64,000 nucleotides of DNA, taken from assembly GCA_001464955.1 (NCBI GenBank), contig LNEM01000009.1, positions 310,001-374,000 of the forward strand, in the 5' to 3' direction. The DNA comes from Rhizobiales bacterium Ga0077537 (GTDB lineage: Bacteria; Pseudomonadota; Alphaproteobacteria; Rhizobiales; Hyphomicrobiaceae). The notes under the pieces were generated by a model. It ran no database searches, was not told the origin of the DNA, and saw only the letters and a list, made by a program, of their open reading frames with translations. A program made the position numbers and the translations under genes. Shown in pieces: positions 56,553 to 64,000 of the stretch. Within the stretch, counting starts at the first letter, position 1. Every line of letters starts with the position of its first letter.

Positions 56553-57028
56553 CAGCTTCTGCCCGTGACATGCCGTTCCGCCACTACGTCCGCGTCCGCT
56601 ACCAGGACTGTGATAGCCAGCACGTGGTGTTCAACGCCCGTTATGGCGACTACATCGACCTTGCCGTGACGCAGTTCCTGATGGCCTCGATGCCCGGCCG
56701 TGATCCGTTCGACGGCAGCTTCGAGATCCAGCTCAAGAAGCAAACCATCGAGTGGTTCGGTCCGTTTCATTTCAACGAGGTGATCGAGATCGCGACGTGG
56801 GTGTCGCGGTTCGGGCGAACGTCGTTCGACGTGCGGTTCGAGCTGAGGCGGCCGGATGAGGGGCAAGCCGTGGTCGTTGCCGATACGGTCTATGTCCACG
56901 TGCACGGCGAAAAGGGCGTCTTTCGGAGCGCGCCGCTCCCTGACGAGGCACGCGCCTTGCTGGAGGCCGGGGCAAAGGGCAAGATCGTGGATCACGCCGG
57001 GTATCTGCCGGTGGTGGTGCCCGGGTGA
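56549..57028 (+). CDS. Acyl-CoA thioesterase, 4HBT hot-dog fold, inside the rib operon
   Basis: The 159-residue protein has the 4HBT signature VRVRYQDCDSQHVVFNARYGDYIDLA, where Asp in YQDCD is the catalytic position, and a later WVSRFGRTSFDVRFEL strand pair. Such enzymes cleave acyl- or aroyl-CoA. Its ATG overlaps the ribD stop and it is followed by ribE within about 50 bases, so it is embedded in the riboflavin operon. A link to riboflavin is not known from the fold, and its presence may be positional only. Confidence 0.88.
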   Translation: MTASARDMPFRHYVRVRYQDCDSQHVVFNARYGDYIDLAVTQFLMASMPGRDPFDGSFEIQLKKQTIEWFGPFHFNEVIEIATWVSRFGRTSFDVRFELRRPDEGQAVVVADTVYVHVHGEKGVFRSAPLPDEARALLEAGAKGKIVDHAGYLPVVVPG

Positions 57029-57078
57029 ACGACCGCCGCGCGTCGAGCGCCGAACTGCGGCACGAGGAGAAACAAGCT

Positions 57079-57669
57079 GTGTTCACGGGTCTCATCAGCG
57101 ATGTGGGAGAGGTCGTGGCCCGGGACGGTGGCCGCTTCACGATCCGCTCCGGGTATGCGGCCGGCAGCATCGCGCTCGGCGCCTCGATCGCGCACGACGG
57201 GTGCTGCCTGACGGCCCTTGAGATCCGGGCCGAAGGTGCCGGCAGCATCTACGAACTGGATGTGTCGAACGAGACGCTCGCGAAAACGACTCTCGGGACG
57301 TGGCAGCCGGGGCGCCGGGTCAATCTCGAGCGCTCGCTCAGGGCCGGCGACGAACTCGGTGGGCACATCGTCATGGGCCATGTCGACGGCACGGCGATCA
57401 TTCGCGACATCCGGGCGGACGGTGAATCCCGCCGCTTCACCATCGAGCCGCCCGCTGAGCTGGCCCGTTTCATCGCGGCGAAGGGCTCGATCGCCCTCGA
57501 CGGTACGTCGCTCACCGTGAACGAGGTGGACGCCACGACGTTCGGGATCAACCTCATCCCGCACACGCTCACCGTCACCACCTGGGGCGGGCAGGCGGTC
57601 GGCAACCGGATCAACCTCGAGATCGATCCGCTGGCGCGCTACGTCGCCCGGCTCCTCGAGATGCGCTGA
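57079..57669 (+). CDS. ribE: Riboflavin synthase (alpha subunit)
   Basis: The 196-residue enzyme dismutates two lumazines to riboflavin. It begins VFTGLISDVGEVV (the usual MFTGLI with a GTG start) and contains two lumazine-binding repeats, the first near GGRFTIRSG and the second near SRRFTIEPP, with the Cys/His region DELGGHIVMGHVDG. The GTG at 57079 is chosen because GAGGAGA lies just before it; the upstream in-frame start at 57025 would add an unsupported leader. Confidence 0.96.
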   Translation: MFTGLISDVGEVVARDGGRFTIRSGYAAGSIALGASIAHDGCCLTALEIRAEGAGSIYELDVSNETLAKTTLGTWQPGRRVNLERSLRAGDELGGHIVMGHVDGTAIIRDIRADGESRRFTIEPPAELARFIAAKGSIALDGTSLTVNEVDATTFGINLIPHTLTVTTWGGQAVGNRINLEIDPLARYVARLLEMR

Positions 57670-57693
57670 ATCGAACAAGGCAGGACAGCCACG

Positions 57694-58827
57694 ATGCAAA
57701 AGGTCGAGTACGCGGAAGGGAAGGGGTTCATCTCTCCCATCGAGGATGTCCTCGAGGATTTCCGCAACGGGCGGATGATCATCCTCGTCGATGCCGAGGA
57801 CCGGGAGAACGAGGGTGATCTCGTCATCGCGGGGCAAATGGCGACGCCCGAGGCGATCAACTTCATGGCCAAGCACGGTCGTGGGCTGATCTGCCTGTCG
57901 ATCACCGAGCAGCGCGCCGACCAGCTTCGGCTCGAATACATGACGCGGAACAACAAGGCGCGGAACCGTACGGCGTTCACCGTCTCGATCGAGGCGCGTG
58001 AAGGGATCGCGACCGGCATTTCGGCGCACGACCGCGCGCTGACCATCGCGACGGCCATCGATACGACCAAGGACCACACCGACATCGTGTCGCCGGGACA
58101 TGTGTTTCCGCTCGTGGCGCGGGAGGGAGGCGTTCTCGTCCGGGCCGGCCACACGGAAGCCTCGGTCGATCTGGCGCGGCTCGCGGGGCTCTATCCGTCC
58201 GGCGTGATCTGCGAGATCATGAACGATGACGGCACCATGGCGCGGATGCCCGATCTCGTCCCGTTCGCACAGCGGCACGGGCTCAAGGTCGGCACCATCG
58301 AGGATCTCATTGCCTATCGCCTCAAGTACGACCGGATCGTCGACCGCAAGGCGACGACGTCCGTCGACAGCGCCTACGGCGGCAAGTTCGAACTCTACAG
58401 CTATGTGACGACCGTCGATCCGGTCGAGCATCTGGCCCTCGTAAAGGGTGATCTGACGCAGCCCGGACCGGTACTGGTTCGCGTGCACGCCGTCAGCGTC
58501 GCCGCGGATCTCCTCGGGATCGGGACCGGAATCCGGGGCTCGGTGCAGAAGAGCATGGAGCTCATCGCCAAAGAGGGGCGCGGCGTCATCGTTCTCATTC
58601 GCGATCTCAGGCCGCATTCGGTCTCGGAGTGGATCGCCACCCGCTCGCCCGATCCGCGCGCCGGGCGGACCGAAGAGCGGCGGCTCGTGGAGATCGGCAT
58701 CGGGTCGCAGATCCTGCGCGATCTCGGAGTGGGAGAGATGGTGCTTTTGACCAACCAGCCGCAGTCGCGCTACGTGGGGCTCGAAGCGTACGGGCTCAAG
58801 ATCGTTGGAACGCGGAGGGTCGACTAG
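57694..58827 (+). CDS. ribB: 3,4-dihydroxy-2-butanone 4-phosphate synthase with degenerate GTP cyclohydrolase II domain (RibBX type)
   Basis: The 377-residue protein has an intact N-terminal RibB domain (residues about 10-215) with the acidic metal site DAEDRENEGDLVIAGQ and GHTEASVDLARLAG. The C-terminal half is RibA-like in length but lacks the zinc-binding cysteines of GTP cyclohydrolase II: the corresponding stretch has no Cys at all (VHAVSVAADLLGIGTGIRGS). This matches the alphaproteobacterial RibBX form, in which the second domain is catalytically dead for cyclohydrolase and may act in flavin trafficking. A real RibA would then be encoded elsewhere. Confidence 0.93.
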   Translation: MQKVEYAEGKGFISPIEDVLEDFRNGRMIILVDAEDRENEGDLVIAGQMATPEAINFMAKHGRGLICLSITEQRADQLRLEYMTRNNKARNRTAFTVSIEAREGIATGISAHDRALTIATAIDTTKDHTDIVSPGHVFPLVAREGGVLVRAGHTEASVDLARLAGLYPSGVICEIMNDDGTMARMPDLVPFAQRHGLKVGTIEDLIAYRLKYDRIVDRKATTSVDSAYGGKFELYSYVTTVDPVEHLALVKGDLTQPGPVLVRVHAVSVAADLLGIGTGIRGSVQKSMELIAKEGRGVIVLIRDLRPHSVSEWIATRSPDPRAGRTEERRLVEIGIGSQILRDLGVGEMVLLTNQPQSRYVGLEAYGLKIVGTRRVD

Positions 58828-58830
58828 GTC

Positions 58831-59316
58831 ATGGCAGGCAAGGGAACGGGCGGTGGCGGCCCCGAGGGCAAGGTGCCGGGCGCGCACATCCTCATCATCG
58901 AGGCGCGCTACTACGAGGATATCGCGGAGGAGTTGCTCGCCGGCGCCGTGGCGGAGATCGAGGCCGCTGAGGCGACCTACGAGCGCATCGCCGTGCCGGG
59001 CGCGCTGGAAATTCCACAGGTTCTGGCCATGACCGGCGAGGGAATGTTCGCGTTCGACGGCGTGCTGGCGCTCGGTTGCGTGATCCGGGGCGAGACATCG
59101 CACTACGACATCGTCGTCAACAACGCCAACCACTGGCTCTACGAGGCGACGGCGGAAGCAGGGCTGCCGGTCGGCAACGCGATCCTCACGGTCGACACCA
59201 AGGATCAGGCGATGGCGCGGGCGCGGGGCGGTCGCGAGGGCAAGGGCGGCGATGCAGCAAAGGCCTGTCTCCGGCTGATAGAGATCCGGCGCGCCTTCGA
59301 GGAACGCCAGACATGA
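58831..59316 (+). CDS. ribH: 6,7-dimethyl-8-ribityllumazine synthase
   Basis: The 161-residue enzyme joins the pyrimidine and butanone phosphate units. IEARYYEDIAEELLAGA, VPGALEIPQVLAM and ALGCVIRGETSHYDIVVNN (with the catalytic His) are diagnostic, and GNAILTVDTKDQAMARA is the C-terminal binding helix. It starts 3 bases after the ribBX stop, and its stop overlaps the nusB start (ATGA). Confidence 0.97.
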   Translation: MAGKGTGGGGPEGKVPGAHILIIEARYYEDIAEELLAGAVAEIEAAEATYERIAVPGALEIPQVLAMTGEGMFAFDGVLALGCVIRGETSHYDIVVNNANHWLYEATAEAGLPVGNAILTVDTKDQAMARARGGREGKGGDAAKACLRLIEIRRAFEERQT

Positions 59317-59789
59317 CACCCGAAGAAGCGTCCCGGCTGCCGCTTGCGCCCCGTACCGCGGCGCGCGTCACGGCGGTGCAGGCGCTCTACCAGATGGACG
59401 TCGCCGCCATTGACATCAACGACGTGATCGGGGAGTTCGAGGCGTTCCGATTCGGCGCCAAGGCCGAGGATGCGCTGCTCGCCGACGCCGATCGGGAATT
59501 TTTCCGCAGCCTCGTGCGCGGCGTCGTCCGGCGGCAGCGCGAGATCGATCCGATGATCGATCAGCAGTTGGCGGAAGGCTGGCGGCTGACCCGGATCGAC
59601 GCCATCCTGCGGGCGATCCTCAGGGCTGCCGTGCTGGAGCTGCTCGAGCGAACGGACGTGCCCGCCCGGGTAGTCATCACGGAGTACGTCAACACCGCAC
59701 ACGCGTTTCTCGGGGACGACGAGCCGCGGGTGGTGAACGGTGTGCTCGACAAACTTGCGCGGCGGGTGAGGCCGGCGGAATTCACCTGA
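59313..59789 (+). CDS. nusB: Transcription antitermination factor NusB
   Basis: The 158-residue helical protein has the family pattern RTAARVTAVQALYQMDVAAI, then FFRSLVRGVVRRQREIDPMI, RLTRIDAILRAILRAAVLELL and VVITEYVNTAHAFLGDDEPRVVNGVLDKLA. It binds boxA RNA with NusE (S10) in rRNA antitermination. ribH-nusB overlap is common in alphaproteobacteria. It ends the long glyA-nrdR-rib cluster. Confidence 0.96.
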   Translation: MTPEEASRLPLAPRTAARVTAVQALYQMDVAAIDINDVIGEFEAFRFGAKAEDALLADADREFFRSLVRGVVRRQREIDPMIDQQLAEGWRLTRIDAILRAILRAAVLELLERTDVPARVVITEYVNTAHAFLGDDEPRVVNGVLDKLARRVRPAEFT

Positions 59790-59957
59790 TCGGGCGGCTG
59801 GCGACAGGTGACGTCGGCATTCCCTTCGATGTGCAGGGGCAATGCCGGTGCATCGCGACTGTCGCCGTGATATCCAGAGGGCGGGCGTGATTGCCCGGCG
59901 TGCGAGTCGCGATAGAGCCGGCGGGTGGGGCCGGTTCGGAGCACTTGGGGTTTGAGC

Positions 59958-61700
59958 ATGCGAGGACGTCTCACGGCCGCCGGCGGAGCGCTCCTGGTGA
60001 TCGTCTCCGTGACGGGGCCGTCGCTGGCTGACGCCGGTCTGGCCCGGGCCAAGGAAGCAGCACTCGCGCTCCAGCAAGGCCGGGCCGACGAGGCCGTGCA
60101 GCTGTTCACTGATGCGCTCGCTGCGCCCTCCCTTTCCAACGACCGTCGCGCCGCGCTGCTCAACGATCGCGGCGTCGCCCATGCGCGGAGCGGGCGCAGC
60201 AAGCTCGCCATCGAGGATTTCAACGCCTCGGTCCGGCTCGCTCCGGAGGGGGCATCGACCTACAACAATCGCGGGACGGTGCTGATCGGGCTCGGCATGA
60301 GCGGCGAGGCGGAGAAGGACTTCAACCGCGCGATCGCGCTCGCTCCGGGTTATGCCGCCGCCTACGTCAACCGTGCGCATGCGCGTCTCCTCGCCGGCGA
60401 GGCGGAAGAGGCGATGAGGGATTTCTCGCACGCGGCGCGCCTCTCGCCGCGCACGGCTGCGGCCTACGCGGGACGGGGACGGCTTCATCTCAGGGCCAAC
60501 AGGCCGCATGCCGCAGTTCGCGACTTCAACCGGGCGGTGAAGAGCGACGAGAGGTTCGGTGCCGCCTACAGGCTGAGAGCGGAGGCCCATACCGTGCTCG
60601 GCAAGTTCGACGAGGCCATCGCGGATCTGAGCCGGGCCGTCGCCTTCGATCCCGGCAACGCGGCGCTCTATCTGGCGCGGGGCTATGGGTATCTGGCAGC
60701 GCGCAACGTGCCGTCTGCGATCAAGGATTTCCAGCGCGCGAGTGAGCTTGCGCCACGCGATGCGGCGAATTTCGAGGGGCTGGCATTGGCCCAGTCGCGG
60801 GCCGGCGGCCACGACGATGCCCTCGACAGCCTGGCGCGGGCGCTCGAGGCAGACCCGCGTTCGGCTCGGTCCTATGCCTATCGGGCCGTCGTCTACAAAC
60901 TCCTCGGGCAGGTGGATCTCGCAGAGAAGGATCTGGACCGCGCGATGCGGCTCGACGCGACCCGGCCGGAGGTGAAATGGGCGCGCGGGGAGGTGCTCGA
61001 GGCCCTTGGCCAGCGTGACGAGGCGGTCGCTGAACTGCGGCTGGCACTCGAGGGACGGCCCACGCTGCGGGAGGCTGCTTTCGCGCTCGAGCGGCTGGGT
61101 GCGATCGAGGAGCGGGATGTCGAGGTGCCGGGGCAGGCACTGCATGGCTGGCGGGTCTTCACGAGGAAGGGCCGGTCCTACGCCGCCAACGACGACCTCA
61201 AGGGGTTGCAGGTTCCGCTCGAGACCATGAGCGAGGGGAGCGCGCCGCAACTGGTCGACTATGAGGTCAAGGGAGGCGAGCACGCCGGCCTTGCGATCCT
61301 GCGGTTTTCGGCCGGGACCGTCGATGGGGAGAGCGGGCGGGAGGAGGTCCAGCACGGCGCCGTGCTCGATCTGCAACTCAAGACCGTGCTCGCTGTGGAG
61401 ACGCTGCAGCAAGGGGCGCAGTCCGCGAACTGGGAATGGGGCGAGGATGCACTTGTCGTGACCGGCCTCGACGGTTTCAAGCAGGATTATCCGTTCAAAG
61501 GCCGTGCCCAGCGTGAGACCGTGGCGGCCGTCCCGGCGGTGCCGCGCCCAGCCGCCCGACCCCGGTCTCGGCCGTCCGATCAGGCCTGGGTGCCGTGGGG
61601 CGGTGAACCGTTCTGGGGTGGAGGCGGCAACGCTCAGCAGAAGGGGCGCCGGCCGCAGCAGCAGCCGAAGACGCTCTTCCAGATGCTGTTCGGAAACTGA
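59958..61700 (+). CDS. Exported TPR-repeat protein
   Basis: The 580-residue protein has a signal peptide (LTAAGGALLVIVSVTGPSLA). About ten tetratricopeptide repeats follow (residues about 30-390), seen in recurring units such as ASTYNNRGTVLIGLGMSGEA, AAYVNRAHARLLAGEAEEAM and ALYLARGYGYLAARNVPSAI. A non-TPR C-terminal domain (residues 395-525) has VFTRKGRSYAANDDLKGLQV and ILRFSAGTVDG. A Gly/Gln/Pro-rich tail ends the chain. It is probably a periplasmic scaffold. The ATG at 59958 is preferred over a GTG at 59925 because it gives the signal peptide. Partners are not predictable. Confidence 0.85.
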   Translation: MRGRLTAAGGALLVIVSVTGPSLADAGLARAKEAALALQQGRADEAVQLFTDALAAPSLSNDRRAALLNDRGVAHARSGRSKLAIEDFNASVRLAPEGASTYNNRGTVLIGLGMSGEAEKDFNRAIALAPGYAAAYVNRAHARLLAGEAEEAMRDFSHAARLSPRTAAAYAGRGRLHLRANRPHAAVRDFNRAVKSDERFGAAYRLRAEAHTVLGKFDEAIADLSRAVAFDPGNAALYLARGYGYLAARNVPSAIKDFQRASELAPRDAANFEGLALAQSRAGGHDDALDSLARALEADPRSARSYAYRAVVYKLLGQVDLAEKDLDRAMRLDATRPEVKWARGEVLEALGQRDEAVAELRLALEGRPTLREAAFALERLGAIEERDVEVPGQALHGWRVFTRKGRSYAANDDLKGLQVPLETMSEGSAPQLVDYEVKGGEHAGLAILRFSAGTVDGESGREEVQHGAVLDLQLKTVLAVETLQQGAQSANWEWGEDALVVTGLDGFKQDYPFKGRAQRETVAAVPAVPRPAARPRSRPSDQAWVPWGGEPFWGGGGNAQQKGRRPQQQPKTLFQMLFGN

Positions 61701-61762
61701 CCGCAACAATCGGCCAACGCGTCCGGCGACGTGCCCCGCATCTCGGGCACGCGACGCCGTCT

Positions 61763-62005
61763 TCAGAGCATATTGTGCGTGCCGTCGCAGAACGGCTTGT
61801 CGTCGGTCGATTTACACCCGCACAGGTTGACCGTGCCACCGGTCTCGGCGACGAAGCGATGCGGCGTGAAGGTGGTTCCCTTGTGGGCGCCGTCACAGAA
61901 CGGCTGCTTCTCCGACCTGCCGCACGTGCACCAGAAATAGGCGCGTCCGGCCTGAAGCTCGACCTGGAAGGGGCTCTTCTGGGCACATACGGGTTCGTCG
62001 GACAT
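61763..62005 (-). CDS. CDGSH iron-sulfur domain protein (two CDGSH motifs)
   Basis: The 80-residue protein has two CDGSH-type motifs, FWCTCGRSEKQPFCDGAH and LCGCKSTDDKPFCDGTH. Each provides the three-Cys one-His ligand set of a redox-active [2Fe-2S] cluster, as in the mitoNEET family. The bacterial dual-motif form probably carries two clusters in one chain. It is the third gene of a reverse-strand group behind soxY and soxZ, suggesting a link to sulfur or redox chemistry, but the 88-base gap leaves separate transcription possible. Confidence 0.92.
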   Translation of the reverse strand: MSDEPVCAQKSPFQVELQAGRAYFWCTCGRSEKQPFCDGAHKGTTFTPHRFVAETGGTVNLCGCKSTDDKPFCDGTHNML

Positions 62006-62093
62006 GCAATCCTCCTGTGGTAGACGGGGGCAAACGCAATTCGGGGTGGCCTAGAGGATCGCTCGCCGGGTGGCAAGGCGGCTTGCGACGGGC

Positions 62094-62420
62094 TCAGGCC
62101 TCGGTGTTGATCTTGAGGCGCTCACTGACGACGGCACCTCCGTCCTCGGACCACGCCAATTCGAGTTCGCCCGGACCGGGCACCTTGAAGTGGAACACGA
62201 GATAGGGGTTGGCGGATGTGCCGGGATGAAACTCGGCCGAGAAGACCGGCGCACCGTCAAACGTGGCGCGGAACGCGTTGATGATCTTGCGCGGGATGGG
62301 CTTGCCGTCCTTGTCGCGCCGCTGGCCCGTTTCCATCGTGTGGCTGATCAAGGTTTTCACCTCGATGATCTCGCCGATCCGAATCGTCTCGGGGAGCTTG
62401 ATGCGCGGTCTGAGGCTCAT
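62094..62420 (-). CDS. soxZ: Thiosulfate-oxidation carrier subunit SoxZ
   Basis: The 108-residue immunoglobulin-fold protein opens RPRIKLPETIRIGEIIEVKT and contains HTMETGQRRDKDGKPIPRKI, then FHPGTSANPYLVFHFKVPGP and ELAWSEDGG. It pairs with SoxY in the periplasm to present the carrier cysteine to sulfur enzymes. It lacks a signal peptide, as usual, because it is co-exported with SoxY by the Tat system. It lies about 60 bases downstream of soxY on the same strand. Confidence 0.96.
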   Translation of the reverse strand: MSLRPRIKLPETIRIGEIIEVKTLISHTMETGQRRDKDGKPIPRKIINAFRATFDGAPVFSAEFHPGTSANPYLVFHFKVPGPGELELAWSEDGGAVVSERLKINTEA

Positions 62421-62480
62421 GGTCTGAAGGCTTTCGGCCCGATCCTGTCACGTCGCGGACGCACGGTGGTGGTCACCCGC

Positions 62481-62978
62481 CTATCCACCGCAGCCGCCGA
62501 TGGTCACTTTCACCGTGCGCTTCGCCGCGATGAAGCGGCCAGAGCTGTGCTCGGCGATCACCGCGACCTCCTGCGTCTTGGCGAGGCGCATCCGGCTCGA
62601 GACCGCGGCCTTCCCCGACAGGAGCGTGAACCCGAACGAGGCCACGTAGGGGAGCGGGTTCGCGGTCGATAGCACGTGGATCGTCTTGATGTGGTCGGTC
62701 GCCGTCATCGGGCTATCGATGCTGATGGCGTAGGGCACCGTGTTGCCGTTCTCGGCGATCTCGGGGATCTCGATGTTGATCTTGCCGGGAGAGGGTTTGG
62801 CGTCGCCGAGGATCTTGTCGAGCGCCTGTTCGTAGGGCGATGCCTCGGGGGGCGTCGCGGCCGGCGCGGCAGGGGGTGGGGTCTGAGCGGCCACTTCGGA
62901 GATGAGCGCCAGCAGGCTCGCGGCCGACGCGGCACCCAGCAGGACCTCTCGACGGTTCGTCACCCAGATGCGCGCCAT
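62481..62978 (-). CDS. soxY: Thiosulfate-oxidation carrier subunit SoxY
   Basis: The product is 165 residues if translation starts at 62978, or 174 from 63005. The N-terminus shows a Tat signal (NRREVLLGAASAASLLALIS). A Pro/Ala linker is followed by a SoxY domain ending in the diagnostic GGCGG carboxy-terminus, whose Cys carries the sulfur atoms on a swinging arm. No soxA, soxX, soxB or soxCD of the sulfur system is in the window; a SoxYZ pair can serve other enzymes or be a fragment of a cluster beyond the window edge. Confidence 0.95.
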   Translation of the reverse strand: MARIWVTNRREVLLGAASAASLLALISEVAAQTPPPAAPAATPPEASPYEQALDKILGDAKPSPGKINIEIPEIAENGNTVPYAISIDSPMTATDHIKTIHVLSTANPLPYVASFGFTLLSGKAAVSSRMRLAKTQEVAVIAEHSSGRFIAAKRTVKVTIGGCGG

Positions 62979-63244
62979 CGTGCGCCGACCTCCTCCACCA
63001 ATCATCAGACACTATCCTCCCCAGCCGGAGCGCCATCTGTCAAATGACGGTTTCGCAAGGTCCGGCGATGGACGCAGGCGTTTGCAACAGGCGTCTGACG
63101 GCGGCTGGACGGCGTTTGTTTATCCCCGGGAAAGAGGGCTGATGTATAAGCGGTCGTCGGATTCCCGTCTTGGGGCTCGCCGCTCGGCTGTCCGGCATGG
63201 CGGTCGAGACTCGGGCCGCGACGGCTGCATGACGAGGGTGACCG

Positions 63245-64000
63245 ATGGCGATGGTGCTTGCGATAGCCGTTGGACTGGCGGCCGTGTTCGCGCTGGCGAT
63301 GAAGCGGGCGCCGATCTGGGCCTGGGCCGCTCTAGCAGGCTTGTTGGCGCTCGCCGTGCAATGGGGCATTCCGGGTGGCTCCTTCGCGCCGTCCTGGCCC
63401 GGCGTGTTCGGCTGGCTCGGCCTCGTCCCTGCCGTGGTGCTCGGCCTCCTGGCCGTCGGCCCCCTGCGGCGTGCGGCGTTGATCGCGCCGCTGCATGCAA
63501 CGGTGAAGGCCATTCTGCCGCGCGTCTCCGATACGGAAACACAGGCGCTCGAAGCGGGCACCGTCGGCTTCGATGCCGAGATCTTCTCCGGCCGACCCGA
63601 CTGGGGGCGCATCCGGGGCTTGCCGGGGATCGTGCTGACGACCGAGGAGCGCGCCTTCCTCGATGGTCCGACGGACGAGCTGTGCCGGATGATCGACGAC
63701 TGGCAGATCCGGCACGGCGAGCGGGAAATCCCCGACGCGCTCTGGGATTTCGTCAAGGCGCACGGTTTCCTCGGCATGCTGATCTCGAAAGAGCACGGCG
63801 GGCTCGGCTTCTCGCCGCAGGCGCAGTCGCTCATCCTCGGCAAGATCGCGTCCCGCTCGCCCGATGTGGTGACCATCGTCATGGTTCCCAATTCGCTCGG
63901 GCCCGGCGAACTGATCGAGAAGTACGGTACCGACGCGCAGAAGCATCATTATCTGCCCCGGCTCGCCAAGGGGCTCGAAGTGCCGTGTTTTTCGCTGACC
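63245..64000 (+). CDS. fadE: Acyl-CoA dehydrogenase FadE, N-terminal part (runs off the window)
   Basis: The first 252 codons from the ATG at 63245 match the long FadE type. Two N-terminal hydrophobic segments (MAMVLAIAVGLAAVFALAMK and VFGWLGLVPAVVLGLLAVG) precede the acyl-CoA dehydrogenase domain: DAEIFSGRPDWGRIRGLP, then FLDGPTDELCRMIDDWQI, LISKEHGGLGFSPQAQS and TIVMVPNSLGPGELIEKYG. FadE performs the first step of fatty-acid beta-oxidation at the membrane. The frame continues past the end of the window, so the catalytic Glu is not seen. Confidence 0.93.
   Translation, partial: MAMVLAIAVGLAAVFALAMKRAPIWAWAALAGLLALAVQWGIPGGSFAPSWPGVFGWLGLVPAVVLGLLAVGPLRRAALIAPLHATVKAILPRVSDTETQALEAGTVGFDAEIFSGRPDWGRIRGLPGIVLTTEERAFLDGPTDELCRMIDDWQIRHGEREIPDALWDFVKAHGFLGMLISKEHGGLGFSPQAQSLILGKIASRSPDVVTIVMVPNSLGPGELIEKYGTDAQKHHYLPRLAKGLEVPCFSLT

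Noticed and set aside
57028-57693. FMN riboswitch expected near the riboflavin genes
   Set aside because: The gaps before ribE and ribBX are too short, and no FMN-aptamer-like conserved stretch was seen upstream of the cluster by eye.

Overview
The window is GC-rich, gene-dense bacterial chromosome. An NDUFS4-type complex I accessory subunit, a double cold-shock-domain protein, a RibB with a degenerate RibA half, a CtrA-type TTAA-N7-TTAA box, tRNA genes with encoded CCA and the carB-greA order together point to an alphaproteobacterium, most likely of the Hyphomicrobiales (Rhizobiales). No prophage, integrase, transposase or CRISPR array is visible. The window looks like core chromosome with two small patches of foreign or rearranged DNA.

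Layout. 1-10.2 kb: a truncated MFS exporter, a secreted protein, a Nu-class-like GST with a DapA-family lyase, a small membrane protein with its own terminator, an MltB-type lytic transglycosylase, a ThDP enzyme, a CAT-anticodon tRNA, an exported caspase-like protease, an M20 peptidase and a PilZ protein. 10.2-15.4 kb: an AceE-like E1 enzyme translationally linked to threonine dehydratase, divergent from an Lrp regulator, then an enoyl-CoA hydratase. 15.7-23.1 kb: an L,D-transpeptidase, a reverse-strand series (cold-shock protein, DUF192, tRNA-Pro, complex I subunit), glyoxalase I, a flavoprotein overlapping an M20 amidohydrolase, and an RlpA-like protein. 23.3-30.0 kb: carB, greA, an HpcH/HpaI aldolase, then a lower-GC pair (zinc ribbon plus three-helix membrane protein) overlapping a TauE/SafE permease.

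30-38.6 kb: a second ThDP enzyme in operon with a CoxG-like protein, an alpha/beta hydrolase with a cupin, a soluble lytic transglycosylase, dapA and an MFS transporter. 38.8-46.7 kb: a GST, then a six-gene operon for heterotetrameric sarcosine oxidase (soxB, soxD, soxA, soxG) with an MBL-fold hydrolase at its head and a cupin between soxB and soxD; a TetR gene with a putative operator follows. 46.7-51.5 kb: ilvC, a voltage-gated cation channel, and a 325-bp direct repeat in which one copy of a membrane-protein gene is fused to an unrelated lower-GC sequence.

51.7-64 kb: PhzF and Nudix proteins, then glyA-nrdR-ribD-thioesterase-ribE-ribBX-ribH-nusB as one long transcription unit, a TPR protein, a reverse-strand soxY-soxZ-CDGSH group (here 'sox' means sulfur oxidation), and the 5' part of fadE.

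Themes that connect genes are one-carbon metabolism (sarcosine oxidase releases formaldehyde or methylene-THF; glyA handles C1 units), riboflavin supply for the many flavoenzymes, branched-chain amino acid and ThDP chemistry (ilvA-like, ilvC, two ThDP enzymes), and peptidoglycan remodelling (MltB, Slt, Ldt, RlpA). All calls rest on reading the translated sequences and motifs; no database search was run.
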